Origin: Tethya wilhelma
Taxonomy: Eukaryota > Porifera > Demospongiae > Tethyida > Tethyidae
DNA length: 64,000 bases
Assembly: GCA_964030475.1 (NCBI GenBank)
Contig: CAXIPT010000018.1
Coordinates: forward strand, 204,739 to 268,738
Reading direction: 5' to 3'
Notes under the pieces: model-generated
Told to the model about the DNA's origin: nothing
Seen by the model: the letters and a program-made list of their open reading frames with translations, nothing else
The model's database searches: none
Translations under genes and position numbers: made by a program
Shown: in pieces, positions 33,519-44,999 of the stretch
How the letters are laid out: the number at the start of each line of letters is the position of its first letter
How positions within the stretch are numbered: position 1 is the stretch's first letter

Positions 33519-34760
33519 GGTAGCTTTATTGGCAAGGCTATTTAACCATGAATGGTATGATACTTATACATGCTTGAAAATTGTTGATTCATTACTCAAA
33601 CTGATCAACTTTGAACTTTTGATAATAATAATTAACCAATGGACTAAGTTTAGAATCTGTTCAACATTTTAGCTTGTTGTCAACAAACAGTATAACAAAA
33701 ATTTTGAAGATTCGGATTGTATTATGATAAGCTGTATATGGGTAAGATAATATCAAGCAAGACTTAGTGTCATTCTCAAACTCTCATGATCACCAGCTGG
33801 ATAGTTGGGAGTCTGAACCAGTGGAATTTTGGACTTAATAGTGGACTACTGAAATCACCTCTTATAACATAATATTATGACATTGTGTGTTAATTTATTA
33901 TGATGAAGATAAAAATTAATTCAGTATTGCAAATGGAGACTGTAAAATTCAGTACTAGTCCAACTAACAGCTTTTGGGTATAATTATGTGATGTAAGCAA
34001 TAGTAGTGAACTGAGACAAATGGTAGCAGATAATTAATTTGCAAAGCCGTAAAGATGACTACTGTCACTTTGTATCTGAAGCCATTGAAACTGACAACGG
34101 ATTATATAATGCCCAGAGTTTTGTCCTATGTTATAACAGTAAAAGTAGTAAACCTGTATCTATTCTACATTACCAATTAAGTACAATGTCATGCAGAAAA
34201 GAGATCTAGAGCTAAAGTCTATGTGCATGGGGTGTTATGACCATTGACCCAACTTTTGTTTAGATATAATTATATACTATTATTACAACAGTTATTTCTA
34301 GTCTCCATGCATCTGAATTGGAGTGATCCAGCTTGGAGTTTTTGTCGTCATTTGATATCACTTATTTTAATTTGTTGCTCACCACAACTTGAAGGTAATA
34401 ACATGAATATTAATATAAAAAGAATCTATAGGGCATGCCGCAATTCCATGAAAACTGAAACCCAAAGACCAAATCTTAGCATCAAAGATTGTAGTTTTAG
34501 GTTACACAATTAAAATTTCAATATTTTGTGGTTAACTCTTAATTTGGGTCACTTGTACGATATTGGCGATAGGAAAGGAATCCTTGACAATTTTCGGTGC
34601 ATTTCAGGAACAGATTAACTTATGCTAAGAAGTATAGGTATACAATGAAAAAATTGTATGATTGGACCTCCTAGGAGTTTCTTAAAGTTATTCATCAAAA
34701 TTTAATTAATGACAGCTGTCCACTTGGTAACTACAGCATTGCGTTTTAGGATATCGAGCC
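33519..34760. other. AT-rich, nothing recognised
   Basis: No ORF with recognisable domains. Downstream flank of the fusion gene; no polyadenylation site was assigned with confidence. Confidence 0.3.
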
Positions 34761-34763
34761 TCT

Positions 34764-34950
34764 GTACTTCTGTCACGAAAATAGTACCATTGACTCAGTT
34801 ATTTGATCAACAGTTTACAAACAGACTCAGGTCATCTTTTAGACCTCTAATGCATGGGTATAATATTCACACCTAAAAAAGAGGCCACACCTACCAGTCG
34901 TGGCGTAAAAGCCGTGACAGAAGTACACTTCATGTATACTTCCGTCACGT
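34764..34950. repeat. left cluster of GTACTTCCGTCACG-like motifs
   Basis: Three copies: GTACTTCTGTCACGA at 34764, its reverse complement CGTGACAGAAGTAC at 34913-34926, and GTATACTTCCGTCACG at 34934-34949. The last two form a hairpin. Four more copies lie at 36069-36456, on the other side of a transposon ORF. Confidence 0.8.
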
Positions 34951-35225
34951 ATTTCCATCACAAATTATAATACAATGTTTTAGCTGTAGTGGTTTGAGCT
35001 CAAGGTAAAAATGCTTGAATATTTAGAGTAAATATCTCATGTGAAGCTATTTGATCAGATCCCACATCAGGTATGCGTATGTAGCTATCATGAGAATGTG
35101 AGGCTTCTGTTTGTGACTCTGAAAGATCACACTGCCTTGAATACCGATTTTTCAGGGTTCATCAACCAAGTCGCTTGTGATTCGACCTCAAAGGAGTGCA
35201 TGAGTGGAAACGATTGACATCTTCA

Positions 35226-35930
35226 GCGATGGCCCTAGCTCCCAATTCAAACAGAGGTTCCTTTTTTCAAATCTACATGGATGGGAAACTGAGCACATGA
35301 CCTAAAGATCCATTGGAATTTCTTTGCGACATCTCATGGCAAGGGAGTGGTTGATGGCATAGGAGGCACTCTGAAGAGGACAGTTTGGAGACACGTGAAA
35401 GCTGAAAGAGCTCATGTGACGAATCCTAGCCAATACGCAGATCTCGGGAAACAACTCTGCCCAAATATCCACATTGAATATGTCCCTAAGGAAGACATAG
35501 GATTAGCCCAGCATACATCTTTCTTGGACAAGAAATGGGAGAACACCAAGCGATACCTGAGACGTACTCACCAAGTTCATTGTGTTCGAGCTGATGGGAG
35601 CAATTTTGTTAAAGTATCAGACACGACCGACTCTACTGAGTGCCGAAGATACCAGATTCGTATCTCTGACCCTCCAAATGCCAAAAACATGGATTCAAAC
35701 AAATGATGAAGACACAGATCCAAACGAAGATGGTGAATGTACGGCTTCAAATGGTATCAATGTAGAGGTTGGACAGAGGGCTGTGGTTACATATGATGGG
35801 GAACAATATATTATATCCTGGGGAAGTTACCGCTCTTTCTGATATTGAGCTGAGTGTGCTGCACAAGAGTGGGAGCTGTTGGAAATGGCCACAGCCAAAG
35901 GACATGATTTACTACCACTAAAAGGACATT
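35226..35930 (+). pseudogene. transposon-type protein, C-terminal part, broken
   Basis: Readable pieces in order: SDGPSSQFKQRFLF (about 35227), then after frame changes HWNFFATSHGKGVVDGIGGT (about 35307), LKRTVWRHVKAERAHV, a further frame change near 35690, and VTYDGEQYI. A last frame has PGEVTALSDIELSVLHKSG and WKWPQPKDMIYYH-stop (about 35918). The SDGxxxQFK and HGKGxVDGIGG motifs and the C-terminal V-x-Y-x-G/PGEV module occur together in transposon-linked proteins of many invertebrates. I cannot assign the transposase superfamily. Confidence 0.6.
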
Positions 35931-36068
35931 GCACGCCTTTATTAGCCCACCCGTTGCTGCCAGTGGATACTTAGTGATCTCTAACTAACTGAACTGCTTA
36001 ATATTTGCATAAGGTGTGCTTATCCTTGTATCTACAATGTCATGGAATTGCAGGGTAATAAACAGACG

Positions 36069-36456
36069 TGTACTTCCGTCACAATTCAACTGTACTTCTA
36101 GATCTGTCACGATCTAATTATCCCGTGCAGATACACTAAAAAAAAAATATTGAAGTACCATTAGATAGTACTACATTCAACCTTTAAAATATGTGATAAA
36201 CACAGAGCTGTCACTTGTAAATTCACAGAATTTCAATTTTGATTCCATGTACCCTGCATTCCGTCTGTGTCTGCATACTTCCGTCACGGGTACTTAAGAA
36301 AGCGTCTACTCGTCCCTGTAATTAGATTACAATTTTTTCTTGCATTAATATTAACCTCAGGTGAATGTTCAATCTAGGGTATAATGAAATAAGAAACCAC
36401 CCCTCACTCAAGGTAGATATGATTGAATTTCTTATCTAATTTGTACTTCAGTCACG
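36069..36456. repeat. right cluster of GTACTTCCGTCACG-like motifs
   Basis: Copies at 36069 (GTACTTCCGTCACA), 36092 (GTACTTCTAGATCTGTCACGA, with a six-base insertion), 36275 (ATACTTCCGTCACG) and 36442 (GTACTTCAGTCACGA). All face the same way. Confidence 0.8.
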
Positions 36457-36459
36457 ATG

Positions 36460-37426
36460 GAATTGCCCTAGCCTGAGTGAGCCCCAGATAGCGAGTAGTA
36501 TGTCGGGTGCGTCTGTCTGTCTGTCAACATTAGATCTTGCATGTGTTTGCCTGGCTAACATAATGATCAACATGTACCGTGTACCATGCATAACTCACGC
36601 ATTCGCATAAGTTTAGAGTGTGCATGTGTTTTCGAGACAGTCGATTGAGAAATCAGAGAGAGGCAGCTAGAGCAGAAGTTGAGAGATGGTTTAGAAGTTG
36701 TGAGACTTAAGACAGTTGCTAAGCAAATCATATGAGAGAAAGGCACAGAAACAGTTTAACAGCAGCGCCCAACAGAAAGATAGGCAGAAACAAGGAGAAA
36801 AACGGTGATGCCAGGCTTGCTCAATATACAGTGTCAGAGAGTAAGAGTAGCCTCATTCCCAGGCCTGCAAAGAGAGGGCCTGGTACACACTGTTTGTGGA
36901 TGCACTTAATAGCCCTGGATTCCAGGGCAATTGAAAACTTTCGACACACATCCGTATACTTTGACGTCACTTCTCAATTAGTGTACCTTGGACCCCCATT
37001 CTAAAAAGTATGAAGAAAAGTGATCCACAGAATAGTTTTTTGCTTAGAGTAAATCACTACCTATATTTCACTTTGAATTAGTTTTTGTTGTATTTCAAGA
37101 CACAGACATTCACCACTGACAATTTCTCACTTTGCCACTGCCGATGTTGGTTGTAAGCTTTTTAATGAGGAACTATACTCGATTAGTTTCTATACAACTA
37201 CTATATAAGTCTAAATAAGCTAAATAAGCTCACAGAAGCTTTCCAAGAGACCCCAGAACTTGTTTAGCATTCGATATACATGTCATCTATGAACACACCC
37301 ACAATTCTTCTCAAAACCACGTGGTTTCACGGCACGCATGCGCAAATAGCCAGATCTATACCATAATTTGACATTCTGAATATTCTCCATACACTCGCTG
37401 TACAATTCAACTAGCTGGTGAACTGG
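36460..37426. other. repeat-like, no clear gene
   Basis: 36500-36620 (TCTGTCTGTCTGTC and TACCGTGTACCATGCAT words) is related to 50250-50355, indicating a shared interspersed repeat. A 90-codon plus ORF (36732-37004) has no recognisable domain. Confidence 0.4.
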
Positions 37427-38850
37427 TCAAGCATGCAGCATTATAATTATGTAGGTATTTATAGCAGGCTTTTTAGATGCTACTTTAGCTTCCTCTGGAT
37501 ATTTCAATACTTCACTGAGTACACTTGACTCTTTCGAAGATGCTGTTGAAACTGAGTTGCTGACATGGGTCTTCATGGAATCGCCATCTGATGATTCAGG
37601 GTGTTTCTCTGCCAACCACAGCTTATAGTGAGGGTCAGGTACTTTGTAACCTTCACTAAACCTCTTCTTGTACAAGACAATTTGCTCGGCAGTGAAAGTT
37701 GGAGGAGAAACTGAGTGTGATGATAATATCAGTGGGTTTGAAAGCCTTGGTAGGAGCCAACATTCTGTCGCTGATTTCACTTGGATTTAATGGCAAAATT
37801 CCAGTCCCACTAAGAATGTTAACAGGTACAATGGAATTTGGCCAGGTATCACCAACCAGCAAGGCTATTACTTCAGGTGTAATCACTCTCCCAGGATTAT
37901 TTACTATGTCCTGACAGCACGCTTTGGCATAATGTGTTTGAATGACTTAAAAACACCAATGTCCAGTGGTTGAAGAATATGGGATGTATGCGATGGTAAA
38001 CAAAGCAAGTGTATGTCATTTTTAAGATTACATCCAAAGTCACATGTGGACCATGGCCACCTTCAATTAGTAATACTGGCCTAGCAGGATCGAGGTATGG
38101 ATTTTATGAAGAATTGAAACCATTCAAGATAAAGATCTTGATTAATCCTTGATTAATCCATCCTGTATTGCTGGTCTTAAAAAGGGTAGCTGGAACTGTA
38201 CCTCTTTGCGAAGACTCTGATACAGTCCTTTTCCTTGGGTAAATCATCATTGGAGGGATTGCTGGCCACTTGCTGACACACACACTACAACAGTATGTGT
38301 TTTACTTTTTCACCACTATATAGTGATTGAGTATATGTGCTTTCTTCCCACAACACAGAGAACTTTCCCAGCCTGAGGCTTAATTGTGGACTATTGTAAT
38401 CCCAGTCTCATCTATGTTGTACACTTGCATTGGCTTGGCTATTAAATTAAGGCGGCCATAAAGGGAGCCTAACTTAGCAAAAAAAGTCATCAACAACTTC
38501 TTTACTGGCTGAGGCAGCCCTACTATATGGCAGAGCCTGGGGAGTACGAAGAGACAGTTCTAGGTGTCGCTGCCCAAAAGCTTCCAGCCATCTTCTGCCC
38601 TCCATCCTCCACGAAATGGATGAGATTGCCCAGACTTCTCCACGATGACAAAGATAGTTCACATTAAATCTTCATTAAGTTCACATTAAATCTTCATTAG
38701 TTGACCCAAACCCCCCTTGCCCCCCCCCCCATCAGCCATACCTATCACACAGTCCACCAAGCACTTTTCTTCTTCCCTGGTTAGGACAGTAGATGGCCCG
38801 GGCAGGTCAACTGTTCCATTCTCAAGTGCATTAAGGACTGGGATCCTAAT
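37427..38850 (-). pseudogene. pogo/Tigger-type (DDE_1) transposase, broken
   Basis: Pieces follow the family's order on minus. First is a psq-type HTH end with TVLTREEEKCLVDCVIGMAD (about 38815-38750). A CENP-B HTH segment follows (RRWLEAFGQRHLELSLRTPQ, 38662-38474), then VYNIDETGIT (first catalytic Asp, about 38420), then VSASG and PPMMIYPRKR. VLLIEGGHGPHV comes next, where the family has D-G-H, so the second Asp is lost. Then DIHLLCLPSHTSHILQPLDI, and the C-terminal NILSGTGILPLNPSEISDR with FTAEQIVLYKKRFSEGY. Frames change several times (near 38390, 38150 and 37900). Dead copy. Confidence 0.75.
38656..38701. repeat. two-unit 22-bp tandem repeat
   Basis: GTTCACATTAAATCTTCATT occurs twice in tandem inside the pogo relic, followed by a short C-run at about 38722. 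Confidence 0.85.
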
Positions 38851-38909
38851 TAATTGTCCTTAATATGCGTAATCAAATGTATCTAAAAAACTAATCATGC
38901 TATCACCAT

Positions 38910-41182
38910 TAGGACCCAGCATATTATGCTCCAAGTTTTTGTTATTATGCTATGCTTCAGTGCTTATGGAAATGTTAAATTATGCTCTCAAATATTACCA
39001 AATATGCTCATAATAAGCATCAACATTGCTGTGTCAAACTGAGTCAAGATTTAATATTAATATGTACAATAATCCATGGGCATGAAATAAAAAAAACAAA
39101 AACAAAAAAGTTTATCTTTTGTTATACTGCAACATTAATGTAGACTGGATGTAGTCTTGAAGAGAACTGTCTTGTTGAGGAGAGAAAGATGCCTTCAGGA
39201 TAGAAAACACTCTTTCAGCAGCGGCAGAAGAGGGCTGAACCAACACCACATTTCTTACTTGCTTTGACCAGGTAGGAAGTTCAATTGAGTGATTCTTCCA
39301 CCATTCGAGGGTATCTACACTTGGACTGACACCATCACACTTTGCCATATACAAGCCAAGTTCAGATTTAAGATTTTGGAGAGTTGTATTGTTAATAAAT
39401 TGGAAAATCTTCAAATCATCCACAGATGAACTGGTTGGTTGCATTTCACAAACTTTAGCAGGTACAAAATGCTGAGCAGCTTTAAATGCAGCCACACTGC
39501 TGCTCAATTCATTATCAAACTTAGTTGTAAAGTACTCCAGTCCAGGTCTAACACATGACTTTCCATAATGCACATACTGTTGAAAACGTGATGATCCAGT
39601 AGTTATATAGTTGTTTTGAGACAGCTGTAAGATTAGGAAAGTGGTCAGACTGAATACTAGCCTTAAGTGTGCTGAGTATTTCATAGCACTTGAAACTAAG
39701 TGAACCATCTCCTTCTAAAGCATAGGTTGCTTTTACAAATCTCTCCCCACAATCTATTACTGCTGCCAGTTCCAACTGCAAGTAAGCCTTTTTCTGAGTA
39801 TCTGTCAACATTTGCATAAGCTTTCCTGTTGTGGCTGGAGAGAAATCAAGGTGAGATTCAACAAATGGTAGAACATCTCCGAATTGCTGAAGTACTTGAT
39901 GCATTACTTCCCACCTACTCCGCCATCTTGTTTCACTAAATGTTCCCATTGCTCTACCTGTCAATTCCTTCCATGCAAATCGAGTACGAGGGCTGTGGGC
40001 AAAAAGGCTAAGCCATAGTCGCATAAAGTCATCAAGCATAGGAGTCTTAAAGTGGTCACCAACATGATCCAAAGTATGAGAATAACAACCGATATCTACA
40101 AGATTTGGATATAGCACTTTGATAGTTCTCCATTTGCTGCCACTCTGTCATGCATTGCTGCTAGCAATCTGTCAACAGACACACCATATTCCACATTCAG
40201 CACATTGACTAACTCTCTAGCAATTTCCTCTCCTGTCATTGTTTTTACAAGTAATTCAACACGGACTAATCTTTGCACAATATTCCAGTTGTCTTTATCG
40301 AAAAACCTAACTACAACGGCAAAGACTTCACCAAGCCTAGATGTTCCGTCAAAAATTACAGGTTTACTCTGAATTTCTGATTTGATTTGTTTTTGTTCCT
40401 CCTCAAGTATGAATGGAATGAGATCGTACATTCCACGATCATCTGCAAGCTTGTATGCATGTTGCTCAAGAACTTCTTTAAAATGAACTAGCTTGTTTAA
40501 TGGAACTCCTGCCTTTAGAAATGACCGTACTACCTTGACACGAAACACACGGTGGGAATCTGAAAGTGTTTGTCCAATAGGGTTTTCTGTACGATCATAG
40601 GCCTTCAGTGCTTCCACAATGTCACGCTCTCTAGCTTCTCTTTTGGACAAAGCTTCCTTTCCAGTTTTATGCTTGGTGGATTCAATGTGGTTTTGTATTA
40701 TACTACGCTTTAGAGACATTTCTTCTCGGCATGCAGAACAAAAGAGTTTACCTGCTGATACAGTTAGATTTTCATTAGGAAATTACTCTCTGACTGGGAG
40801 GGATCTTGGGATCTGTTAAACAAGAAGGTTTTGTCTTTCTTTTTCTAGTTGTGACAGGGCGCCGGCGGATCACTCTTTTCCTTGACAGAGATTGCTTGGC
40901 CGGTGTTCGAAAATTACTAAAAAATTTCTTCACTTCGGAACTCTCAGTAGTGTAGCTAGTGCCACAGTCAGACTCAGTACCGCTATCTTCAGATATTTCA
41001 CTGCCCAACACTTCCACATCACTGTTATCCATTTTCCGCTTTAACACGAGTCAGCAAAACGGTCACGAGATCCCGCACGTGACAATTTTTGTATTCAGCG
41101 CACTAATATGCTCGCATTATGCTCGGTGCTTGCAAATATCTACTATGCTCAAATTTATACTCGCCTAATATGCGGAGGCCTA
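38910..41182 (-). mobile_element. full-length hAT element with 8-bp TSD
   Basis: The octamer ATCACCAT flanks the element exactly (38902-38909 and 41183-41190). The ends are imperfect inverted repeats: TAGGACCCAGCATATTATGC on the left and, in reverse complement, TAGGCCTCCGCATATTAGGC on the right. The motif TATGCTC recurs several times within about 150 bp of each end, as expected for subterminal transposase-binding sites. Length 2273 bp, with a single transposase reading leftward. Confidence 0.9.
39112..41047 (-). pseudogene. hAT transposase, near complete, three frameshifts
   Basis: From the ATG at 41047: an acidic, then basic N-terminus (KRVIRRRPVTTRKRKTK), then after a frameshift near 40795 a BED-like finger (KLFCSACREE, HIESTKH). 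The segment PVIFDGTSRLGEVFAVVVRF has the expected Asp. After a second shift near 40110 comes VLYPNLVDIGCYSHTLDHVG, with SETRWRSRWEV. A third shift near 39600 leads to the dimerisation domain (LPTWSKQVRNVVLVQPSSAA, AERVFSILKASF), ending at YNKR-stop. Three single-step frame changes in about 640 codons, with no premature stop within the segments, indicate a recently inactivated copy, or possibly sequencing error. Confidence 0.85.
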
Positions 41183-41190
41183 ATCACCAT

Positions 41191-42170
41191 GGTAAACAAC
41201 CATGACGTCCTATTGGTTCTTAACATGTTCATACCTTTCGTTTGGTCATGTGACCAACTATTCGTGAATAATTAGCATTTCATAAATAATTAATTAGGTG
41301 GTAATGTTCCCTGTTGCTATGGCAACCAAACTTTTTCAGCAACATCATCTCACCTCATACTAGCATTCCACTTTGGCGGAAGTATGAAAACATGTCTCCA
41401 TGGCGAGATACGAAGACCTACAGTAGGTGTGCATTAAATGGAAAGCATATTATTCCTCGCCATGGAAACTGACTTGTTAGTAGTATTGTTGTATGTGTTG
41501 TTCACCATGTATATTGCCATGTAATATGATTGCCATGTGCTATTAAGGCTATGGGGTACATTCTGTTATAAACATTTAATGAGCAAGAATAAAAAGTTTC
41601 TTTTTGGCAAATTACTGCAGCAATTCCCTGCCAAATTTTAAACAACAGCTTAGACAGTTATTCTTTTTAACTTTCAGGCCTAAACAGCGAAAAGACAACC
41701 TCAGCAGGCTTACTACGCTCAGAGATACTAACAGAAAGAGTAGCCAAAATTTTATTGCCGTCAGTTTATTTCAAGAGGCAACGTTCTAGATCGAGTATGG
41801 AAGTTATTTCCAACTGTCTGCAGGGCCAGATCTATTCGGTTGGCTTCTCTTTCTTATAGTTTGAAAAAAATGGTAGCTCAAACTTACTTCTTGTTGTGAT
41901 TCTGCAGCAGAAGCGAAGACAAAAGCTGCCGTTTCTCTGTCGTTGAATGTGCTGTCAAATTTCTTTTTAGATCTGGCCCTGCCCACATACAATCCCGTTA
42001 AAAAGAGCCACTTTATACGGTCACACGTGGAATACTTTGGAAAAAACTGACGCCAAAAAATCATGCCAACGGTTTTGCACAAGTTGCGGTTTGCTCCGCA
42101 CTAAAATAACTACGCATGCTCATTAGCATATTCATGAGCAAACGGTAGCCCGTAACCGAGGATGTACTGA
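41191..42170. other. no recognised gene
   Basis: Open frames at 41604-41789 (plus) and 41804-42264 (minus) show no recognisable domain. One reads CKTVGMIFWRQFFPKYSTCD on minus. Left unannotated. Confidence 0.3.
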
Positions 42171-42179
42171 TATAAAGTA

Positions 42180-43030
42180 TCTGTAATGACTCACTAAGTG
42201 GTGTGATGCAGGCACTTTTGAACAAAAATTCCCATACATGCAGAAAAAAACAACCAGTAAACATTAAATATTTACTATTAGAACATTAACTTCACATCAA
42301 ACACATTGTCAAAGTCAGTAGTGACGGTACAAAATGTATACAACATTTCAAACAGTAGCCAACTCCATTTCAGTATAAGCTTTGAGAGAGATACATACAA
42401 TCCAAACCTAAAGGGTAAAAGATGTATGCACATTTAGTAAACACATGTTAGACGACTAAAGTGAGTCTATCTGGTTTGAGAATGCCACCAGAAGTGAAAA
42501 TCAAATAATGAAATACTTTCCCTATGGGTCTCAGATATCGGTGGATAATAGGAAAGTTATTGCATAGGCGTTCTCAAACCAGATGTGTGGGTATAGAAAA
42601 GGGTTTGCTTAATATAATTTATATGCTTTATACATGAGCACCTTACTTACATGCACTTGCCTCTGCTAAAATATAATCAGCTATATATAGTCCCCAACCA
42701 CTAATCACTGGGGGTGATAATGGTGTGTGTTGTGTTGTGTTTTGATTAAACTTTGTTGCACTGAGCATGCATAATATTGCCCTAGCACTAGCCAAATGCT
42801 ATATATTCATAAAATATCACACTATTATGTTGGAGAAAATTTACTTTTTAATGTATTAATAGTAAATATTTAGTGTTTTTCAGTTGTTTTTTTCTGTAGA
42901 AAATTTTTTTTAAAAGCGCCTGCATCAATACCACAATGCCATAAGAGACCAACATAACTTTGATTTGATAGCAAAATTTGCTTTTGGCACACCACTTAGT
43001 GAGTCATGTTGTTGAGCAACTATAATTACA
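42180..43030. mobile_element. long fold-back element
   Basis: The left arm (GACTCACTAAGTGGTGTGAT at about 42187, through AAATATTTACTATTA at about 42280) is the reverse complement, with indels, of the right arm (about 42855-43012: TAATAGTAAATATTTAGTG to CACCACTTAGTGAGTC). Arms are about 100-160 bp and there is no ORF. Confidence 0.75.
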
Positions 43031-43075
43031 CCAGGTCATATGCTACCCATGCTGTCACATCACAGTGGACATGCT
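42663..43075. repeat. 413-bp contig end, inverted copy at 50350-50783
   Basis: This segment up to the N at 43076 is the near-identical reverse complement of 50350-50783, which itself ends at the N at 50784. The main difference is microsatellite length (a short TGTGTTGTG tract here, about 22 AC units there). Confidence 0.9.
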
Positions 43076-43076
43076 N
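43076..43076. other. assembly gap base (N)
   Basis: Single N at the end of the 413-bp overlap segment. Confidence 0.9.
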
Positions 43077-43779
43077 TTTACCGCACTGCCCATTCCTACA
43101 CCACTTATTTTTTTGAAATTTTTACTACTTGTTCATTCACTTTTTTTCAACACTACAGTGTGGAGACTATTAGAGACTGGTTAATCCCTACAAAAAGCTT
43201 GAGTAGCAGCTACAATTTCATTATGCTGGATGAGGATAATGCGCATGCGCATAATGCCACGTGGATAGATGACCTTTGAACTCTACCAAAGATGGCTGCA
43301 TTGCAGTACATGAATTTATACACTAAGTTTTAAAGCTTTCTAGTTTTTGTTTAGGCCTATTTGAGATTGAAACGAGTATCAAGGAATGTAGTACCCAAGA
43401 AAAGAACTTACTTTGTGCTGTTAAAGTTGGCTCAAGACATTCTGGTTCTCTGGAAATCCTTTTCAAGTAAGTCAGTTAGGAAGTACGTAAGTAAGTACGT
43501 ACGTACGTTAGAAGAACAAAAATGGCACTATGGTGGCTTCCAACTAGCGCTCTCTACGAGTGCTGAGAAAAGTTTTTGTGAGTTTTAGGCCTTGCATGCA
43601 GTTGGTAATCTGTCGGTGAGAGCCTCTGAGCAACTTTGAAGGTTTAATTTTGTTTGACTAGATTTTTATAGTGCCCAACATTTTGTATTGTGTCTATGGG
43701 ACAGTCGACCCATTCCTACTATACGTACTACCGTACGTATGATGCAAGCTGCTTAGCACAGGCATCTGCATAGCAATAA

Positions 43780-44110
43780 CTGGGCAGGGAAACAAAGGTA
43801 ACCATGGCATGTACTGCTCCTCTCTGCAATTTGGCCAGCAGCAGCTCAATCGTGACGTCACGGACGACCCTTTTCCGACTTCCGCCATTTTTGCAATCAG
43901 CTGGCAAAGAAACTCGTTATCTGGCTAGCTGTGTTTCGTGTACAGCGACAGAGAAGCAGACTTCTAGAAGCGAAAGCGCTCCCCTCGCTACGCTTCTCTT
44001 GTGAAAGATTGGCTTCTATATCACGCTTCTTTGTCCGATACGGATGCCACTGGTAAACCTTGTCAGGGATCTCAAAAAAGTTAGCCATACTTGTAGCGCC
44101 TACCATTCTA
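43780..44110 (-). promoter_or_regulatory. CpG-rich promoter-like region with candidate first exon
   Basis: Minus strand has AAAATGGCGGAAGTCGG (43878-43894, YY1/ETS-like start-site word), overlapping an ATG frame beginning MAEVGKGSSVTSRL. A palindromic GTGACGTCAC (CRE-like) is at 43852-43861. Upstream on minus another ATG frame (44106-43897) reads MANFFEIPDKVYQWHPYR. On plus, CACTTCCGGTGACC (ETS-like) lies at 44213-44226. The cluster suggests a housekeeping-type, possibly bidirectional promoter. No protein family is recognised. Confidence 0.35.
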
Positions 44111-44335
44111 CATTAGGCTTGGACTATCTAAGCTAGCTCTCTAGGCACACTTTTCATAGTTTGAAATTTTCACAGTCCAGAGAAAAAGTAGCATTTTAGC
44201 TCGAGGTCGCATCACTTCCGGTGACCTTCCGTTACACACACACACACACACGGACACACACAACTTTGCTTATAATATGATATTCTATAAACTAGCTACC
44301 ATTCATTATTGCTTGTTTTGCTTCTATGCATGATA

Positions 44336-44449
44336 TACAGAGAACAGTATTTCTCTTTAATTCACAGTGAGAAAGGACTTAAAATCATTTGGTGCAACAT
44401 AGTGGGACTACACCAAAGAAGATGTCCCATCAAAGACAAAGAATCTATG
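44336..44449 (+). CDS. possible exon of unknown gene
   Basis: An open segment after a TACAG acceptor-like site reads REQYFSLIHSEKGLKIIW and GLHQRRCPIKDKESM and ends at a clean GTAAGT donor at 44450. A basic, coiled-coil-like segment (NNLKDARKQVTALKQELKLK, about 44885-44945, ending EVEIN-stop) lies farther downstream on the same strand and could belong to the same gene. Both are unassigned. Confidence 0.25.
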
Positions 44450-44999
44450 GTAAGTTGTAAAATAAATGTATACGACAATAAAGATTATAATTATAAGCTG
44501 TAATGATAAATGATATGTTTGTTTGAACATTACAAATTAAGAACAGAATCAATTGAACTTCCGACTAATATAGAAGATGAAATGAGCGCAGCGAGCTCGG
44601 TGTTGTTGCTGGGATGGCATACAAACTATCAGAAAGAGCACAACAAGAGCACAGTAAACAACAGCCAAAGAAATAAAATGTTCTCCAAAACTTATATCCC
44701 TGCATCACTTATTGGAATCGCACATGTGGAGCTCTCCAACAAGCAACAACCCATGTTGCCAGTTGTGTTGTCAGTTTAGAGGCAAATTTGATAGATCAAA
44801 TTAAAGAGGCCAGACACTTGGCTGGATATCAGCAACAACTTATTGCCGAGCACGGACTGGGATGTGTCTGGTAGACAACTAATGAACAATTTAAAAGATG
44901 CAAGAAAACAAGTCACAGCATTAAAACAAGAGCTCAAACTAAAAGAACTAAAATTGAAGCAAGCGGAAGTGGAGATCAATTAACTGTAAAGGATCATAA

